DNA of 64,000 bases from Psychrobacter sp. M13 (GCF_030718935.1 NZ_CP132194.1:1-64000); one strand, 5' to 3'. Shown: positions 39,902 to 48,939, counted from the first letter of the stretch. Notes: a model not told the origin generated them from the sequence alone. Numbers and translations: made by a program.

Positions 39902-40198
39902 GTGCAAGAAAAAGTATTAGCTGCTTTGGTTGTTCTACAGCAAAACGGACCAAGTCTAGGCCGCCCTTTAGTTGATACCGTGTATGATTCTAAATTTACC
40001 AACATGAAAGAGCTGCGTATTCAGCACCGAGGCAAACCACTTCGAGCCTTCTTTGCATTTGATCCATTACGTCAGGCCATTGTACTTTGTATCGGCAACA
40101 AAGGTGGTAAAAAGCGATTCTATAAAGAAATGCTAGCAATCGCAGATCAACAATACGAGCTTCATCTCGCAACATTAGGAGAATCATCTAATGACTAA
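39902..40198 (+). CDS. HigB/RelE-type toxin, N-terminus apparently without its normal start
   Basis: Phage-derived Gp49-like (RelE/HigB superfamily) toxin, expected to cleave mRNA on ribosomes. From GTG 39902 the product is 98 aa and carries the family core KELRIQHRGKPLRAFFAF, then GNKGGKKRFYKEM. However, the same frame stays open upstream and reads VITTELFKEWFEQQEES directly before this GTG, which is the usual family N-terminus. Its expected ATG is not present: the codons before VITT read CCC GTC, and a TAG lies at 39833. So either a rare codon (ATT 39854) starts it, translation starts late at GTG, or the toxin is crippled. It overlaps the antitoxin gene by 8 bases. Confidence 0.65.
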   Translation: MQEKVLAALVVLQQNGPSLGRPLVDTVYDSKFTNMKELRIQHRGKPLRAFFAFDPLRQAIVLCIGNKGGKKRFYKEMLAIADQQYELHLATLGESSND

Positions 40199-40493
40199 AA
40201 CACTGCAAGAACTATTGAATGAGCGCTCGCCAGAGAGCCAAGCTCGCATTCAAGAAATGGCGGACAACCTACTTTTAGAAAGTCAGCTTTATCGCATCCG
40301 TGAAGAACTACAACTCTCACAAAAAGAGCTCGCTGAAACACTTGGCATTAAACAGCCGTCTCTTTCAGCGATAGAAAATCGTGGTCATGATCTTAAGATT
40401 TCAACTATGAAAAAATACGTTGAAGCGATGGGTGGTAAACTTCGTATTGATGTCGAGCTTCCAACAGGCAAACATATAGGTTTTAATGTTTGA
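40191..40493 (+). CDS. XRE/HTH antitoxin (HigA-like)
   Basis: 100-aa protein with an XRE-type helix-turn-helix (about 42-85: LSQKELAETLGIKQPSLSAIE). It is paired with the HigB/RelE-like gene, overlapping its stop by 8 bases. This toxin-first order is typical of HigBA. It probably neutralises the toxin and represses the operon. Complete and apparently intact, unlike its partner's start. Confidence 0.9.
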   Translation: MTKTLQELLNERSPESQARIQEMADNLLLESQLYRIREELQLSQKELAETLGIKQPSLSAIENRGHDLKISTMKKYVEAMGGKLRIDVELPTGKHIGFNV

Positions 40494-40517
40494 TAAGCTT
40501 ATATTTTAGGTAATTTC

Positions 40518-41060
40518 TCACCCCATCGGCGGCCAACGGTGATCCTTATTCGCCTCAATCCATTCCTGCACCCATGGTTCAGGCTCAATAACCAAATCAG
40601 GCTCATTCAATGCCTCTAATACCCTTGCGATTTCTATTACCTTGCCACCTTGAGTGATGCCGTTTCTTAGCAATACCGACGAGCAAGGCTTGCCCTTGAC
40701 CCACATTGAATGCTCAAGATATAGCCACTTTTCATCTAAGCCAACCAGTTGCGTTTTTATCGTGATTTTATCAAACCAACGAATGCGTTTGCGGTACTGA
40801 ATAGTGCTGCCAGCGACGACCATACCCCAACGTTGCTTCAATAGCGCTCTGCCAAGACCAGTACGAATGATAAAGTCCGTACGTCCGATGTCATAAACCG
40901 TCAATACTCGCCCATTATTCATCTCAAGCATCGGATCGAGATCAGTGACGCTACAGCGAACGTCTACTTCAGTAGTGTTTGCCAAACTAATAAAACCAGT
41001 TTTTCTATTATCACGAAAGGAATCAACCATAGACTTGGCATAGCGTAGATAAGGATACAT
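40518..41060 (-). CDS. Thioesterase-like hotdog protein
   Basis: 180-aa hotdog-fold protein of the acyl-CoA thioesterase-like (THEM6/4HBT-like) type. The long helix TVYDIGRTDFIIRTGLGRAL and the strands RKRIRWFDKITIKTQLVGLDE match this group. A soluble protein likely acting on acyl-CoA; substrate and even catalytic activity are not certain from sequence. Confidence 0.82.
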   Translation of the reverse strand: MYPYLRYAKSMVDSFRDNRKTGFISLANTTEVDVRCSVTDLDPMLEMNNGRVLTVYDIGRTDFIIRTGLGRALLKQRWGMVVAGSTIQYRKRIRWFDKITIKTQLVGLDEKWLYLEHSMWVKGKPCSSVLLRNGITQGGKVIEIARVLEALNEPDLVIEPEPWVQEWIEANKDHRWPPMG

Positions 41061-41113
41061 AGAACACTCTCAAAATTTCAAAAATTAGGGTCAGAATGGC
41101 ATTCTCTCAATGA

Positions 41114-42163
41114 TTATTTATGGGATGAAACCCCAATATAATTAAAATAAGCACTGACCGTTTCAGGTATCCAATTGATATCAAATCTTGATTTTTTATA
41201 CAGATGCGGTGATTTGTCTTTATCAGAGCGATAGCGCAAATAGCCGATATGACCACCGTGCTCAGTATCGATGATAGTGACTTGATCAGAGACATCGTTC
41301 GGCGTGGCGGTAAAACCAATAAATGGATCGTCTTTGGCACTAATGAGTAATAATGGACGAGTCACATTCAGTAAATAGGGTAGGGCTGACGAGGCTTGAT
41401 AGTAGTGATTATTAGAGCGGTAGCCATGACGCGGAGCGGTAAAGATGTCATCGAAGTCACTGATGCGATTGACCGCTTTTATCGAGTCGATCTCTTCTGC
41501 TGTAATGTCATTGGCTAGCGCTTTTTTGATAATAGGGTTAAGCAGATAAGGGGTATAAATTCGATGACTCAAAAAGCTGTGCATACTAAGAGCCGCCGAG
41601 GACATATCGACAGGAGCTGAGATGACCGCTGCGCCTTTGCATAAAGCTTTATCACCGTATTCGCCCATATACTTGGCCAAGGCATTGCCCCCTAACGAGA
41701 CACCAACGGCATAGATGTTGTCATAAGTTGCGCATAGATTCTGTAGAGCATGATGCACCTCCCCCGTATCGCCAGCATTATAGAACACTCGGCCGCTGGC
41801 AGGAATGCCGCCACAACTACGAAAATGGGCAACCACAAAGTGCCAGCCCTGCGCGTGCATTTGATAGGCTAGAGCGCGCGCATAATGGCTATCGCTGCTG
41901 CCTTCCATCCCATGAAACAAGACGATTAATGGTGTTTTATCACTAGCGTCAATCGTAGCGTCTACTGTGGTATCTGTCGTAGTGCTTGGCGGCCACGCAT
42001 CATAAAAGTCATAAGCGATATCGCTTTCACCGAGCGAGTCTTTTTTGACCACACGTCGATATTCAGGCGTTTTTGGAGCAAAAAACTTCGGCAAGATGCT
42101 TTGCAAATGCGGATTGGTTAGCCAAAAAGGTGGCTTAAATTCTTGGTAATTAAAAGGTGCCAT
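41114..42163 (-). CDS. YheT-like alpha/beta hydrolase
   Basis: 349 aa, close to the YheT/ABHD1-3 family. It has the N-terminal family segment PPFWLTNPHLQSILP, the oxyanion motif LFHGMEGSSDSHYA near residue 83, the nucleophile elbow GVSLGGNAL (Ser near 160), and the acid and His in AKDDPFI and EHGGHIGYL. Hydrolase of unknown substrate, probably an ester. The only canonical-core parS-like site lies just upstream (42227). Confidence 0.88.
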   Translation of the reverse strand: MAPFNYQEFKPPFWLTNPHLQSILPKFFAPKTPEYRRVVKKDSLGESDIAYDFYDAWPPSTTTDTTVDATIDASDKTPLIVLFHGMEGSSDSHYARALAYQMHAQGWHFVVAHFRSCGGIPASGRVFYNAGDTGEVHHALQNLCATYDNIYAVGVSLGGNALAKYMGEYGDKALCKGAAVISAPVDMSSAALSMHSFLSHRIYTPYLLNPIIKKALANDITAEEIDSIKAVNRISDFDDIFTAPRHGYRSNNHYYQASSALPYLLNVTRPLLLISAKDDPFIGFTATPNDVSDQVTIIDTEHGGHIGYLRYRSDKDKSPHLYKKSRFDINWIPETVSAYFNYIGVSSHK

Positions 42164-42226
42164 AGAGATATATCTGTTCGTTTAAAGTGGAAGGGAGTGT
42201 ATTATTTCTAAATTTATTGGTTATAT

Positions 42227-42242
42227 GGTTTCACGTGAAACT
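42227..42242. promoter_or_regulatory. parS site 6 with the canonical core
   Basis: GGTTTCACGTGAAACT contains the perfect 14-base palindrome GTTTCACGTGAAAC, the textbook parS core. It is the only site in the window with a central CG. Intergenic, between two minus-strand genes. Confidence 0.85.
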
Positions 42243-42358
42243 TATTTTTATCAAAACTATAAACTAATATTTGTCTAATCAATCGTAGTGATAATGTAGT
42301 ACTGAGCAATCATAGTACTAAGCAATGAGCCGAGTGCCAATATCTTTTGGTGACTATG

Positions 42359-42958
42359 CTACTCATCTTTAACCAGTACTTTTCCTGCCATTGCCAGCTC
42401 AGTCTTTAAAGTCTCAATATCGCGCTCAGCAAGCTTTACGGTCAGTAGCACCTTTTTACTATAAGCCACATCGTCGATAGTACCGTTTAAACTCTCAATC
42501 ACATAACGACATTGAGACTCGTTAGCAAAATCCGCTACTATCTGTACTTGTGCCATAGCGACATAAGGACACAGCTGCATCTCATCAACGGCCGCTTGTG
42601 CGGAGCCTGCGTAAGCGCGAGTTAGACCGCCTGCGCCAAGCTTTATACCGCCGAAGTAACGCACAACGATAATGATAATATTACCGATAGATTTGTGTTG
42701 TAGCACGTTCAATATCGGCCGTCCTGCAGTACCACTCGGCTCGCCATCATCGTCGAAGCCTGCGCTAGTGGTATTGTCAGGATCGCCAATGATATAAGCC
42801 CAGCACCAATGGCGCGCGTCTGGATACTTTATGCGTAACTGTTCCACATGAAACATCGCTTGTTCACGCGTATGCACGGGATAAGCATAAGCGATAAAGT
42901 CGGACTTTTTGATCTCAAGTCGCGCTGTAACTGCGCGCTGTAAGGTTTGATAACTCAT
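42359..42958 (-). CDS. YigZ/IMPACT-family protein
   Basis: 199 aa of the UPF0029/IMPACT family. The conserved KKSDFIAYAYPV, GEPSGTAGRPILNVL near residue 76 and VRYFGGIKLGAGGL near 100 identify it. The bacterial role is unclear, with links to translation and amino-acid starvation in eukaryotes. A degenerate parS-like site lies inside the gene (42840-42855). Confidence 0.9.
   Translation of the reverse strand: MSYQTLQRAVTARLEIKKSDFIAYAYPVHTREQAMFHVEQLRIKYPDARHWCWAYIIGDPDNTTSAGFDDDGEPSGTAGRPILNVLQHKSIGNIIIIVVRYFGGIKLGAGGLTRAYAGSAQAAVDEMQLCPYVAMAQVQIVADFANESQCRYVIESLNGTIDDVAYSKKVLLTVKLAERDIETLKTELAMAGKVLVKDE
42840..42855. promoter_or_regulatory. parS-like ParB site 7 (degenerate, inside the YigZ gene)
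   Basis: TGTTCCACATGAAACA has one changed half-site (GTTCCA), permitted in the TGTTNCAC consensus, and a CA spacer. Confidence 0.6.
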
Positions 42959-43103
42959 AGCTCAATCACTTGTTAACTTTATCATTTAGTTTTTTAGCTT
43001 TCTATTTTTATAAAGGGTTAGATGATAAGTCTAGGTATAGTTGGGATATGGTAAACTAGCCCCACTATAACAAAACCCTATAATAGCAAAGGTAGTAATA
43101 AGT

Positions 43104-43808
43104 ATGCGTTTAGATAAATTTATCAGTAAAGCCACCGAGTTATCGCGTAAAGAAGCTAAGAAAATCCTCCATGCCTCTGAGGTCACAGTCAATGATGAAG
43201 TTATTAAAGACCCAGGTGTGCATGTCGATATTATCAACGATGAAGTATTGTGGGTAGGCGAGCCGCTATCTGTCGCCACAGGCAATCGCTATATCTTATT
43301 GCATAAGCCCGAAGGCTTTGAATGTACGCTCAAAGAAAAAGAGCATCCGATCGTCACTGAACTGATTACCGTACCAGAGCTTAGCAGTTTACGGATGGCA
43401 GGACGCTTAGATGTCGACACCACAGGTGCGCTATTACTTAGCGATGACGGTAAATGGTTGCATCGTGTCACTAGCCCCAAGCACGAACACGCCAAAGTTT
43501 ATGAGCTGACGCTAGCAGATGCTATGGATGAAGCCGCTCAGGCTAATGCCATTAAAGAGGTTGCTCAAGGTATCCTGCTAGAAGGTGAGCACGAAGAAAC
43601 CAAGCCTGCTACTTTAGAATTTATCGATGAGACTCATGCGCGTCTAACCTTGGAACAAGGCAAATACCATCAGGTTAAACGTATGATGGGTTATTTCGGT
43701 AATAGAGTTACTGAGCTACATCGTGCGAGCGTCGGTCATATTACTCTAGACGGATTAGAGAAAGGTGATAGTCGCTTTTTAACCAGCGAGGAAGTCGCTA
43801 AATTTTAA
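43104..43808 (+). CDS. rsuA: 16S rRNA pseudouridine synthase, RsuA type
   Basis: 234 aa. The N-terminal S4 RNA-binding domain (MRLDKFISKATELSRKEAKK) is followed by the RsuA/RluB/E/F catalytic domain with GRLDVDTTGALLLSDDG near residue 97 (catalytic Asp) and GKYHQVKRMMGYFGN near 190. RsuA makes pseudouridine 516 in 16S rRNA. The 16S rather than RluE/F assignment rests on length and the S4 domain. Confidence 0.88.
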   Translation: MRLDKFISKATELSRKEAKKILHASEVTVNDEVIKDPGVHVDIINDEVLWVGEPLSVATGNRYILLHKPEGFECTLKEKEHPIVTELITVPELSSLRMAGRLDVDTTGALLLSDDGKWLHRVTSPKHEHAKVYELTLADAMDEAAQANAIKEVAQGILLEGEHEETKPATLEFIDETHARLTLEQGKYHQVKRMMGYFGNRVTELHRASVGHITLDGLEKGDSRFLTSEEVAKF

Positions 43809-43855
43809 AAACAAGTCAATTAATTGATATCTTATGGGCTAAATTAACGTCTTTT

Positions 43856-43877
43856 GTAGGGTGCGCCCAGCGCACCT
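43856..43877. repeat. GTAGGGTGCGC-type palindromic element
   Basis: GTAGG followed by the perfect palindrome GTGCGC-CCA-GCGCAC. It is similar in style to the widely dispersed GTAGGGTGSGY intergenic elements and pairs thematically with 15477-15535. Confidence 0.5.
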
Positions 43878-43903
43878 GAGAAACGTCAAAAAATCGTATT
43901 ACT

Positions 43904-44006
43904 AGAAAATCACAGATTTTCTCTTGCACTAGGATAAAGGTTCCCCAAACCTTTATTTAAACCTAGCTCATAGTTTCGCAAGGAAAATCCTTTAAATAGG
44001 ATTTTC
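43904..44006. repeat. Structured repeat R2, copy B
   Basis: AGAAAATC-ACA-GATTTTCT (43904-43922), CTTGC, outer arms CTAGG (43929-43933) and CCTAG (43962-43966), and an inner hairpin AAAGGTT / AACCTTT (43936-43954). A further hairpin GAAAATCCT / AGGATTTTC follows at 43983-44006. The order matches copy A at 15655-15715, with changed but still pairing stems. Confidence 0.65.
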
Positions 44007-44399
44007 TATTATTATACCTCTACTATTAGCGCGGTTGATTTTGCGAAATTCCTATAAATAATTCTGATAAAAAGCAACTTATATAATAGGTATTAAGTTA
44101 ATTCCAATCATATTCTACAAAGCCACGCCGTTTTAAGGCTCTACTTTATCAAACATAAATCATATTTATTGTGCATCCCTCGATTCTGTTACTTGTCTCT
44201 TAAGCGCAAGTAGCAGATTTGCAAAATAAGCCATAATACCTTTGCTGATTCCTTATAAAGTTAGCCCTCTGTGCTACAGTCTTATTTTATTTTTAATCTA
44301 CTTTTTTATATACTATCAGTCATACAAAAACCAGCTATATACAAATAGCTGATACTGATTAAAAAGTACGCCTTATTCAAAATATGATAGGACTATCCT

Positions 44400-45464
44400 G
44401 TGAAACTACCTACGTTTAAATCTGCCACTATTATTAGCGCCATGTTGTTGGCGACCAGCGCTTGTGCACAATCTACACCCACTACTAATGCTAATGGCGG
44501 GAGCAGTAAAAATGTACCAAGCGTTACAGAGACGAGTACAGTAACGGCTGCTACCGACAGTTATTTACGTAAGGTACTGTTAGAGGTCGGCATAAAGACT
44601 GAGATTGTCGCTATTACGCTATCGAATTTGCCGAATATGTATCAAGTTGATCTAGTAGCGCAGCCGCCATTGCATATCACTGCTGATGGTCAATACGTTA
44701 TTCAGGGTGAGCTGAACAAGAATCCAAGTAAGCGTGTCATCAGTACAACACCTGCTCGCAGCAACAGCAGCCAGATTGGACAGCCGGTCTCTGCCCAAGC
44801 CAAATCTTCCATACTCGCTAATATGAGCGAGCTCAAAAATATGAGTGAAAAAACACCGTTTTTTTATACTGCGGTGCCAGGTGTTATTTGGGGAGCGACC
44901 TTAGAGGGCGTGCCATTTCTATTATCAGATGATGCGCAGTACATCACGGATGGCGAGATATCTGTAATAGAAAACGGACAGTTTATAGGACTCGATGAGA
45001 ATTTTGAAAAGCTCAAGAACCAGTCTGTATTTGAGACACTAGATACGTCGCAGCTGATTACTTATCCAGCGACTACTACTGAGCGAGCAGTGATTTATGT
45101 CGCCACTGACGTCAATTGTCCGTATTGTCGTTTGCTACATAAGCAAATGAATAGCTTGAATAGTAAGGGTGTGACGGTAAAGACCATCGGCTATCCTATC
45201 TATGAAGAGTCGCCTGAACAAATGCGCGCAATTTGGTGCCAAGCCGATGACAGCAGTCGCCGCACTGCGCTGGATAAAGCGCTATTGAGCGGCGAGATGA
45301 CGTCAGCACCCGCCAGTTGTAGTAAGGATTTCGTGACGCCTAATCGCGAGAAAGCAGCAGGCCTTGCAGTGATTGCCACCCCAGCCATCTATCGTGATGA
45401 TGGGGTGTTGTTTCAAGCCAGCTTTGAGAGTCCTGAGTTTTTGGCATTCTTGGGCGTAGAATAA
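44400..45464 (+). CDS. DsbC/DsbG-type thiol:disulfide protein
   Basis: 354 aa exported thioredoxin-fold protein. The signal peptide ends near SACAQS (residue 22), with a poor lipobox-like TSAC. The DsbC/DsbG thioredoxin domain has the active site DVNCPYCRLLHKQM near residue 239; CPYC is the DsbG-type centre, whereas DsbC has CGYC. Two more cysteines (IWCQADDSS and APASCSKDF) fit the family. The N-terminal dimerisation part is split by a Ser/Asn/Ala-rich linker and is longer than in E. coli. The start codon is GTG. It is a periplasmic isomerase or reductase; the specific partner is unknown. Confidence 0.87.
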   Translation: MKLPTFKSATIISAMLLATSACAQSTPTTNANGGSSKNVPSVTETSTVTAATDSYLRKVLLEVGIKTEIVAITLSNLPNMYQVDLVAQPPLHITADGQYVIQGELNKNPSKRVISTTPARSNSSQIGQPVSAQAKSSILANMSELKNMSEKTPFFYTAVPGVIWGATLEGVPFLLSDDAQYITDGEISVIENGQFIGLDENFEKLKNQSVFETLDTSQLITYPATTTERAVIYVATDVNCPYCRLLHKQMNSLNSKGVTVKTIGYPIYEESPEQMRAIWCQADDSSRRTALDKALLSGEMTSAPASCSKDFVTPNREKAAGLAVIATPAIYRDDGVLFQASFESPEFLAFLGVE

Positions 45465-45482
45465 ACTTTTATAGTACTTAAG

Positions 45483-46529
45483 TTATTGGTTGTTTGTTAC
45501 ATGCTGCGCAAGGTATTGGATATGCTCAACGCCAATACCACAGCAGCCACCAATGATCGTGGCACCTGAGGCTTGCCAGAGTGAGGCCCACTTCAAATAC
45601 TGTTCAGGGGTAGTGTCTTGACGCATTTGGCGCAGCTGTGTATTGGCTTGTTTGTGGTTTTGTTTTGCAACAAAAGCATTAGCGTAGACTCCTAACTGCA
45701 AGGTAGAAGAAGCGCTATCGATCATCTCTTTTGCAACTTGCAATGCAGCATTCATGACCTCGGGCTGACTACAGTTGAATAATATAGCATCGATATTTAG
45801 AGTCATCATAACCCGTATTGCCTCGGCTACTGTTTCGCCAGAGCGTAGCATAGGCGTGCTTACAGTTTGACTGGATACGATGTTTTTTTGGACGCGAATG
45901 TTATCATCGTTGCTATCTAGATCATTGTCATCTAGCGTAAAGGCGATCCAAATGGGTTTGGGCGTACTATCTGTTTGAGTCGCTGTAAATTCAGTAATCA
46001 GCTGATACCAAGTTAACGCTTCAGTAATACTACTTTGGGTCTCTACTAGCCAAGTATCGACATAGTCTACTTGTCCAGATAGTAACGGGCGTGCAATAGC
46101 AGGAGCTTGTTTGGCATCGAACAAATCAGGCTGGTACGAGCCAAATAGGGGTGGCAAGCAGCCAGCGATTTGTACAGATACAGGGTTGTTGCTTACCTTC
46201 TTTTTGCTTATTTGTACGGCTTCAAAGGCGAGTTTGGCGGCTGTTTCTATAAGCTGTTCGCCTTCACTAAAGAATCGCTCATCTAAGTGAAAAGGCGTGA
46301 CGGCATAGCTATTGACCGTAATGACCGTCGCTCCAGCTGCTATATAGTCTAAATGGGTATCACGAACACTATCGGGCGCCAAACTCAATGCTAACGCCGA
46401 CCATTCAGGCTGGCGAAAGGGCACACCGCGGCGCTCAAGCTCGCGCCCCATCCCGCCATCTAGTATCGTTATCGATAAGTGTTCAGACTGCGCTATCATT
46501 TTATTGGGTAATACTTGAGCGTGCATCAT
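45483..46529 (-). CDS. Homocysteine S-methyltransferase-family protein
   Basis: 348 aa zinc-dependent methyltransferase. It has the TIM-barrel start TILDGGMGRELERRG, a zinc Cys in LFNCSQPEVM near residue 253 and the paired cysteines GGCCGIG near 329. It would methylate homocysteine to methionine, or act on a related thiol or selenol, using S-methylmethionine or SAM as donor. Substrate remains inferred. The annotated first ATG is one of several close starts. Confidence 0.88.
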   Translation of the reverse strand: MMHAQVLPNKMIAQSEHLSITILDGGMGRELERRGVPFRQPEWSALALSLAPDSVRDTHLDYIAAGATVITVNSYAVTPFHLDERFFSEGEQLIETAAKLAFEAVQISKKKVSNNPVSVQIAGCLPPLFGSYQPDLFDAKQAPAIARPLLSGQVDYVDTWLVETQSSITEALTWYQLITEFTATQTDSTPKPIWIAFTLDDNDLDSNDDNIRVQKNIVSSQTVSTPMLRSGETVAEAIRVMMTLNIDAILFNCSQPEVMNAALQVAKEMIDSASSTLQLGVYANAFVAKQNHKQANTQLRQMRQDTTPEQYLKWASLWQASGATIIGGCCGIGVEHIQYLAQHVTNNQ

Positions 46530-46569
46530 AAGCTCACTTGTCAGTTAGATTATCAGACCAAAACACGCC

Positions 46570-47229
46570 CTAAGGCAATATCACATCAACGATCTGCCAA
46601 TCGATTAAACCTTGACGTTGCATCTCTATAGTCAGTGGATAGCCTTTTACTTGTCCGCTGATCGTAAAGCAATTGATACCGCAGTAACTTAGCGTTGGCT
46701 TAGAGCTATCTTCACCTTGTGCCGCTTGTCGCTCAAGCTCGCTAGCTTGCTTTGTCATAATTTGCTGCATTTGGTTTTTGACCACGGCATTGACATCGCC
46801 GCGTTGAATGATCAGCTCTTGAATCAAGTTCTTAAGATCGACTTGATTGCTCGCGATTGCCCAAGCCGCTGCCAACTCTTTGGTCGCATTATTCGCCTGA
46901 CCTTGGGTGTTAATAAGCTTTTCGATGTTCTCTGTAGTAATCGCGCCTTCAACGGCTTGGCTAATAAAATTATCAGCGGCTTGTTTGAGGGGTGCACCGC
47001 CCAGCTCAGCGACCAGTGGATATTGAGTTAAAGTATTGGCAAACTTACCTGCCAATTGATTATAGACGCTAGGGCGCACCTGCTCGTAGTCAATTGCAGC
47101 AGCAATAGTTGCGCCATCCTTGGCATCATAAGCTTTTTTGAGTTGATAGGCACTGTAATAAGGCGAGCCTGCATAAACAGCAATAGTGACGATGACCAGT
47201 AACATAAGCAGAGCGAGCAGTTTTTTCAT
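46570..47229 (-). CDS. DUF2939 membrane-anchored protein
   Basis: 219 aa with an N-terminal anchor (residues 3-20, LLALLMLLVIVTIAVYAG), then GSPYYSAYQLKKAYDAKDG, the typical DUF2939 beginning. The remainder is periplasmic and helical, with a beta-rich end containing YCGINCFTISG. Function unknown. Confidence 0.85.
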   Translation of the reverse strand: MKKLLALLMLLVIVTIAVYAGSPYYSAYQLKKAYDAKDGATIAAAIDYEQVRPSVYNQLAGKFANTLTQYPLVAELGGAPLKQAADNFISQAVEGAITTENIEKLINTQGQANNATKELAAAWAIASNQVDLKNLIQELIIQRGDVNAVVKNQMQQIMTKQASELERQAAQGEDSSKPTLSYCGINCFTISGQVKGYPLTIEMQRQGLIDWQIVDVILP

Positions 47230-47386
47230 AATGACCTTTGGTGTAGGAGCGCTTTTAATAGGACGTATCGGGTTTTATAAGGCGATAAATATTAGCATGA
47301 CTTAACCCTTTGCTGTTGTGAAAAATAAATGTAAATACGTCTAAAGGTAGGTTTTTGAATATCGAAACTGAATAGATAATAATTTT

Positions 47387-47423
47387 GGTGATGACAAGCT
47401 TGATAAATCAGCTTGCCATCACC
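47387..47423. other. Intergenic hairpin
   Basis: GGTGATGACAAGCT and AGCTTGCCATCACC pair with one mismatch across a 9-base loop. There is no T run on either side, so it is not a standard terminator. Function unknown. Confidence 0.5.
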
Positions 47424-47538
47424 ATTAACAGCCCAAACTTTTATACTTTTTTATACTTATATTAATTGATTTAGTTAAACAGCCCTATGCTACTTGCACT
47501 AGTAAATATTCGTTTTGACTAGTTATTTAGATACCTAA

Positions 47539-47554
47539 TGTTTCATGTGAAGCA
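47539..47554. promoter_or_regulatory. parS-like ParB site 8 (degenerate)
   Basis: TGTTTCATGTGAAGCA has one mismatch in the right half-site (GAAGC for GAAAC) and a TG spacer. It lies 72 bases upstream of the dnaJ ribosome-binding site. Confidence 0.55.
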
Positions 47555-47625
47555 TCATTAATTATCCAAAATGACTACTAGCATAATTATCGGTAAAGGC
47601 GACTGTATTGACGATAGGAGAGCCC

Positions 47626-48762
47626 ATGAGTAAGCGTGATTTTTATGAGATATTAGGCGTCGCTAAGACCGCAGATAGCAAAGAGATTAAACGATCTTAC
47701 CGTAAATTGGCGATGAAATATCATCCAGATCGCAACTCTGACGATCCAGACGCTGAAGAAAAATTCAAAGAAGCGTCAATGGCTTATGAGGTTTTAAGCG
47801 ATGCTGATAAGCGCTCCGCTTATGATCGTATGGGCCATGCCGCGTTCGAGAATGGTATGGGTGGCGGCGGCTTTGGCGGTGCAGGCGGCGGTAACTTCCA
47901 AGACATCTTTGGCGACATCTTTGGCAACTTTGGTGACATTTTCGGTCAGCAACGTGGTGGCAGTGGTGGGCGTGCGCGTCGCGGCTCGGATCTTCGATAC
48001 GTCATTGAGCTGACTCTTGAGGAAGCCGTGCGTGGCTGCAAAAAAGAAGTCAGTTTTAGCGCTCCTGCCCCTTGTGATACCTGTGATGGTAAAGGCGCGA
48101 AAAAATCTTCTGATATCGTTACTTGCCAGACCTGTCATGGTCAAGGTCAAGTGCGGATGCAGCAAGGGTTCTTTGCCGTACAGCAAGCCTGCCCACAGTG
48201 TGGCGGCTCAGGTAAGCAAATCAAAAACCCTTGTTCTGACTGCCATGGTCAAGGCGTCAAAGACAAGTCGCGCAATTTAGAAGTATCGATTCCAGCAGGT
48301 GTTGACGACGGTGATCGTGTTCGTCTAGCAGGTGAAGGCGAAGCGGGCGGTGCAGGCGTACAAAACGGTGACTTATACGTTGAAGTTCGCGTCAAGCCGC
48401 ACAATGTCTTTACCCGTCAAGGCGCTGATCTGTATATGGATGTGCCTGTTAGCATCACTGATGCTGCCCTCGGTAAAGAAGTCGAAATCCCAACATTGGA
48501 TGGCAAAGTCAATATCAAAATCGCTGAGGGTACTCAAAGTGGCAAGCTGCTAAGAGTACGTGGTAAAGGCGTTACCCCAGTACGCACGACTATGAAAGGT
48601 GATCTGATTTGCCGCGTCATCATCGAGACACCTGTGAATCTAAATCGCGAGCAAAAAGACTTATTGCGTCAGTTCCAAGACACCTTAGATGGGGATAGCC
48701 ATCATAAGCAATCACCACATAAAAAGTCCTTCTTCAAAAAAATTGGCGATCTTTTTGATTAG
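47626..48762 (+). CDS. dnaJ: Molecular chaperone DnaJ
   Basis: Hsp40 co-chaperone that delivers substrates to DnaK and stimulates its ATPase. In this 378-aa protein the J domain carries KYHPDRN (HPD) near residue 33. A Gly/Phe-rich region follows, then four CxxCxGxG zinc repeats ([32 protein letters not shown], about 144-210) and the C-terminal substrate-binding domain. The ATG at 47626 follows TAGGAG and is preferred over an earlier TTG/ATT-type frame extension. dnaK and grpE are not in the window. Confidence 0.97.
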   Translation: MSKRDFYEILGVAKTADSKEIKRSYRKLAMKYHPDRNSDDPDAEEKFKEASMAYEVLSDADKRSAYDRMGHAAFENGMGGGGFGGAGGGNFQDIFGDIFGNFGDIFGQQRGGSGGRARRGSDLRYVIELTLEEAVRGCKKEVSFSAPAPCDTCDGKGAKKSSDIVTCQTCHGQGQVRMQQGFFAVQQACPQCGGSGKQIKNPCSDCHGQGVKDKSRNLEVSIPAGVDDGDRVRLAGEGEAGGAGVQNGDLYVEVRVKPHNVFTRQGADLYMDVPVSITDAALGKEVEIPTLDGKVNIKIAEGTQSGKLLRVRGKGVTPVRTTMKGDLICRVIIETPVNLNREQKDLLRQFQDTLDGDSHHKQSPHKKSFFKKIGDLFD

Positions 48763-48813
48763 GTGGTTTGATTAAGAAGTTTGATAAGTAAGTAATCTTT
48801 TAAAAGTATGATT

Positions 48814-48852
48814 AAGCTCAACTGTTTCATGTGAAACAGTTGAGCTTTTTTA
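48814..48852 (+). terminator. dnaJ terminator whose stem is a parS site
   Basis: AAGCTCAACTGTTTCA-TG-TGAAACAGTTGAGCTT followed by TTTT. The 16-base stem is perfect and contains parS-like site 9, so one element would serve both transcription termination and ParB binding. Confidence 0.8.
48823..48838. promoter_or_regulatory. parS-like ParB site 9 (inside the dnaJ terminator)
   Basis: TGTTTCATGTGAAACA, identical to the site at 7424, with exact half-sites and a TG spacer. Confidence 0.75.
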
Positions 48853-48939
48853 GGACAGTAGTAAAATCAATTTATGCTATGATATTCACCAAATAGCCAA
48901 TTCTGATAACTTCAAAAAATAGAACTTTAGGATAAAAAG

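Larger units (their letters stand above)
43809..44399. other. Long intergenic region with structured repeats
   Basis: About 590 bases. The first 200 contain a GTGCGC-CCA-GCGCAC palindrome (43861-43875) and repeat R2 copy B. A further arm pair TTTCGCAAG / TTGCGAAA joins 43973-43981 to 44041-44048. The remaining AT-rich part has no gene and presumably contains the promoter of the DsbC/DsbG-like gene. Confidence 0.6.
47230..47625. other. Intergenic region upstream of dnaJ
   Basis: 396 bases between the divergent DUF2939 gene and dnaJ. It contains a hairpin at 47387-47423 and a degenerate parS-like site at 47539. A TAGGAG ribosome-binding site precedes the dnaJ ATG. No sigma-32 promoter was recognised. 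Confidence 0.5.
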
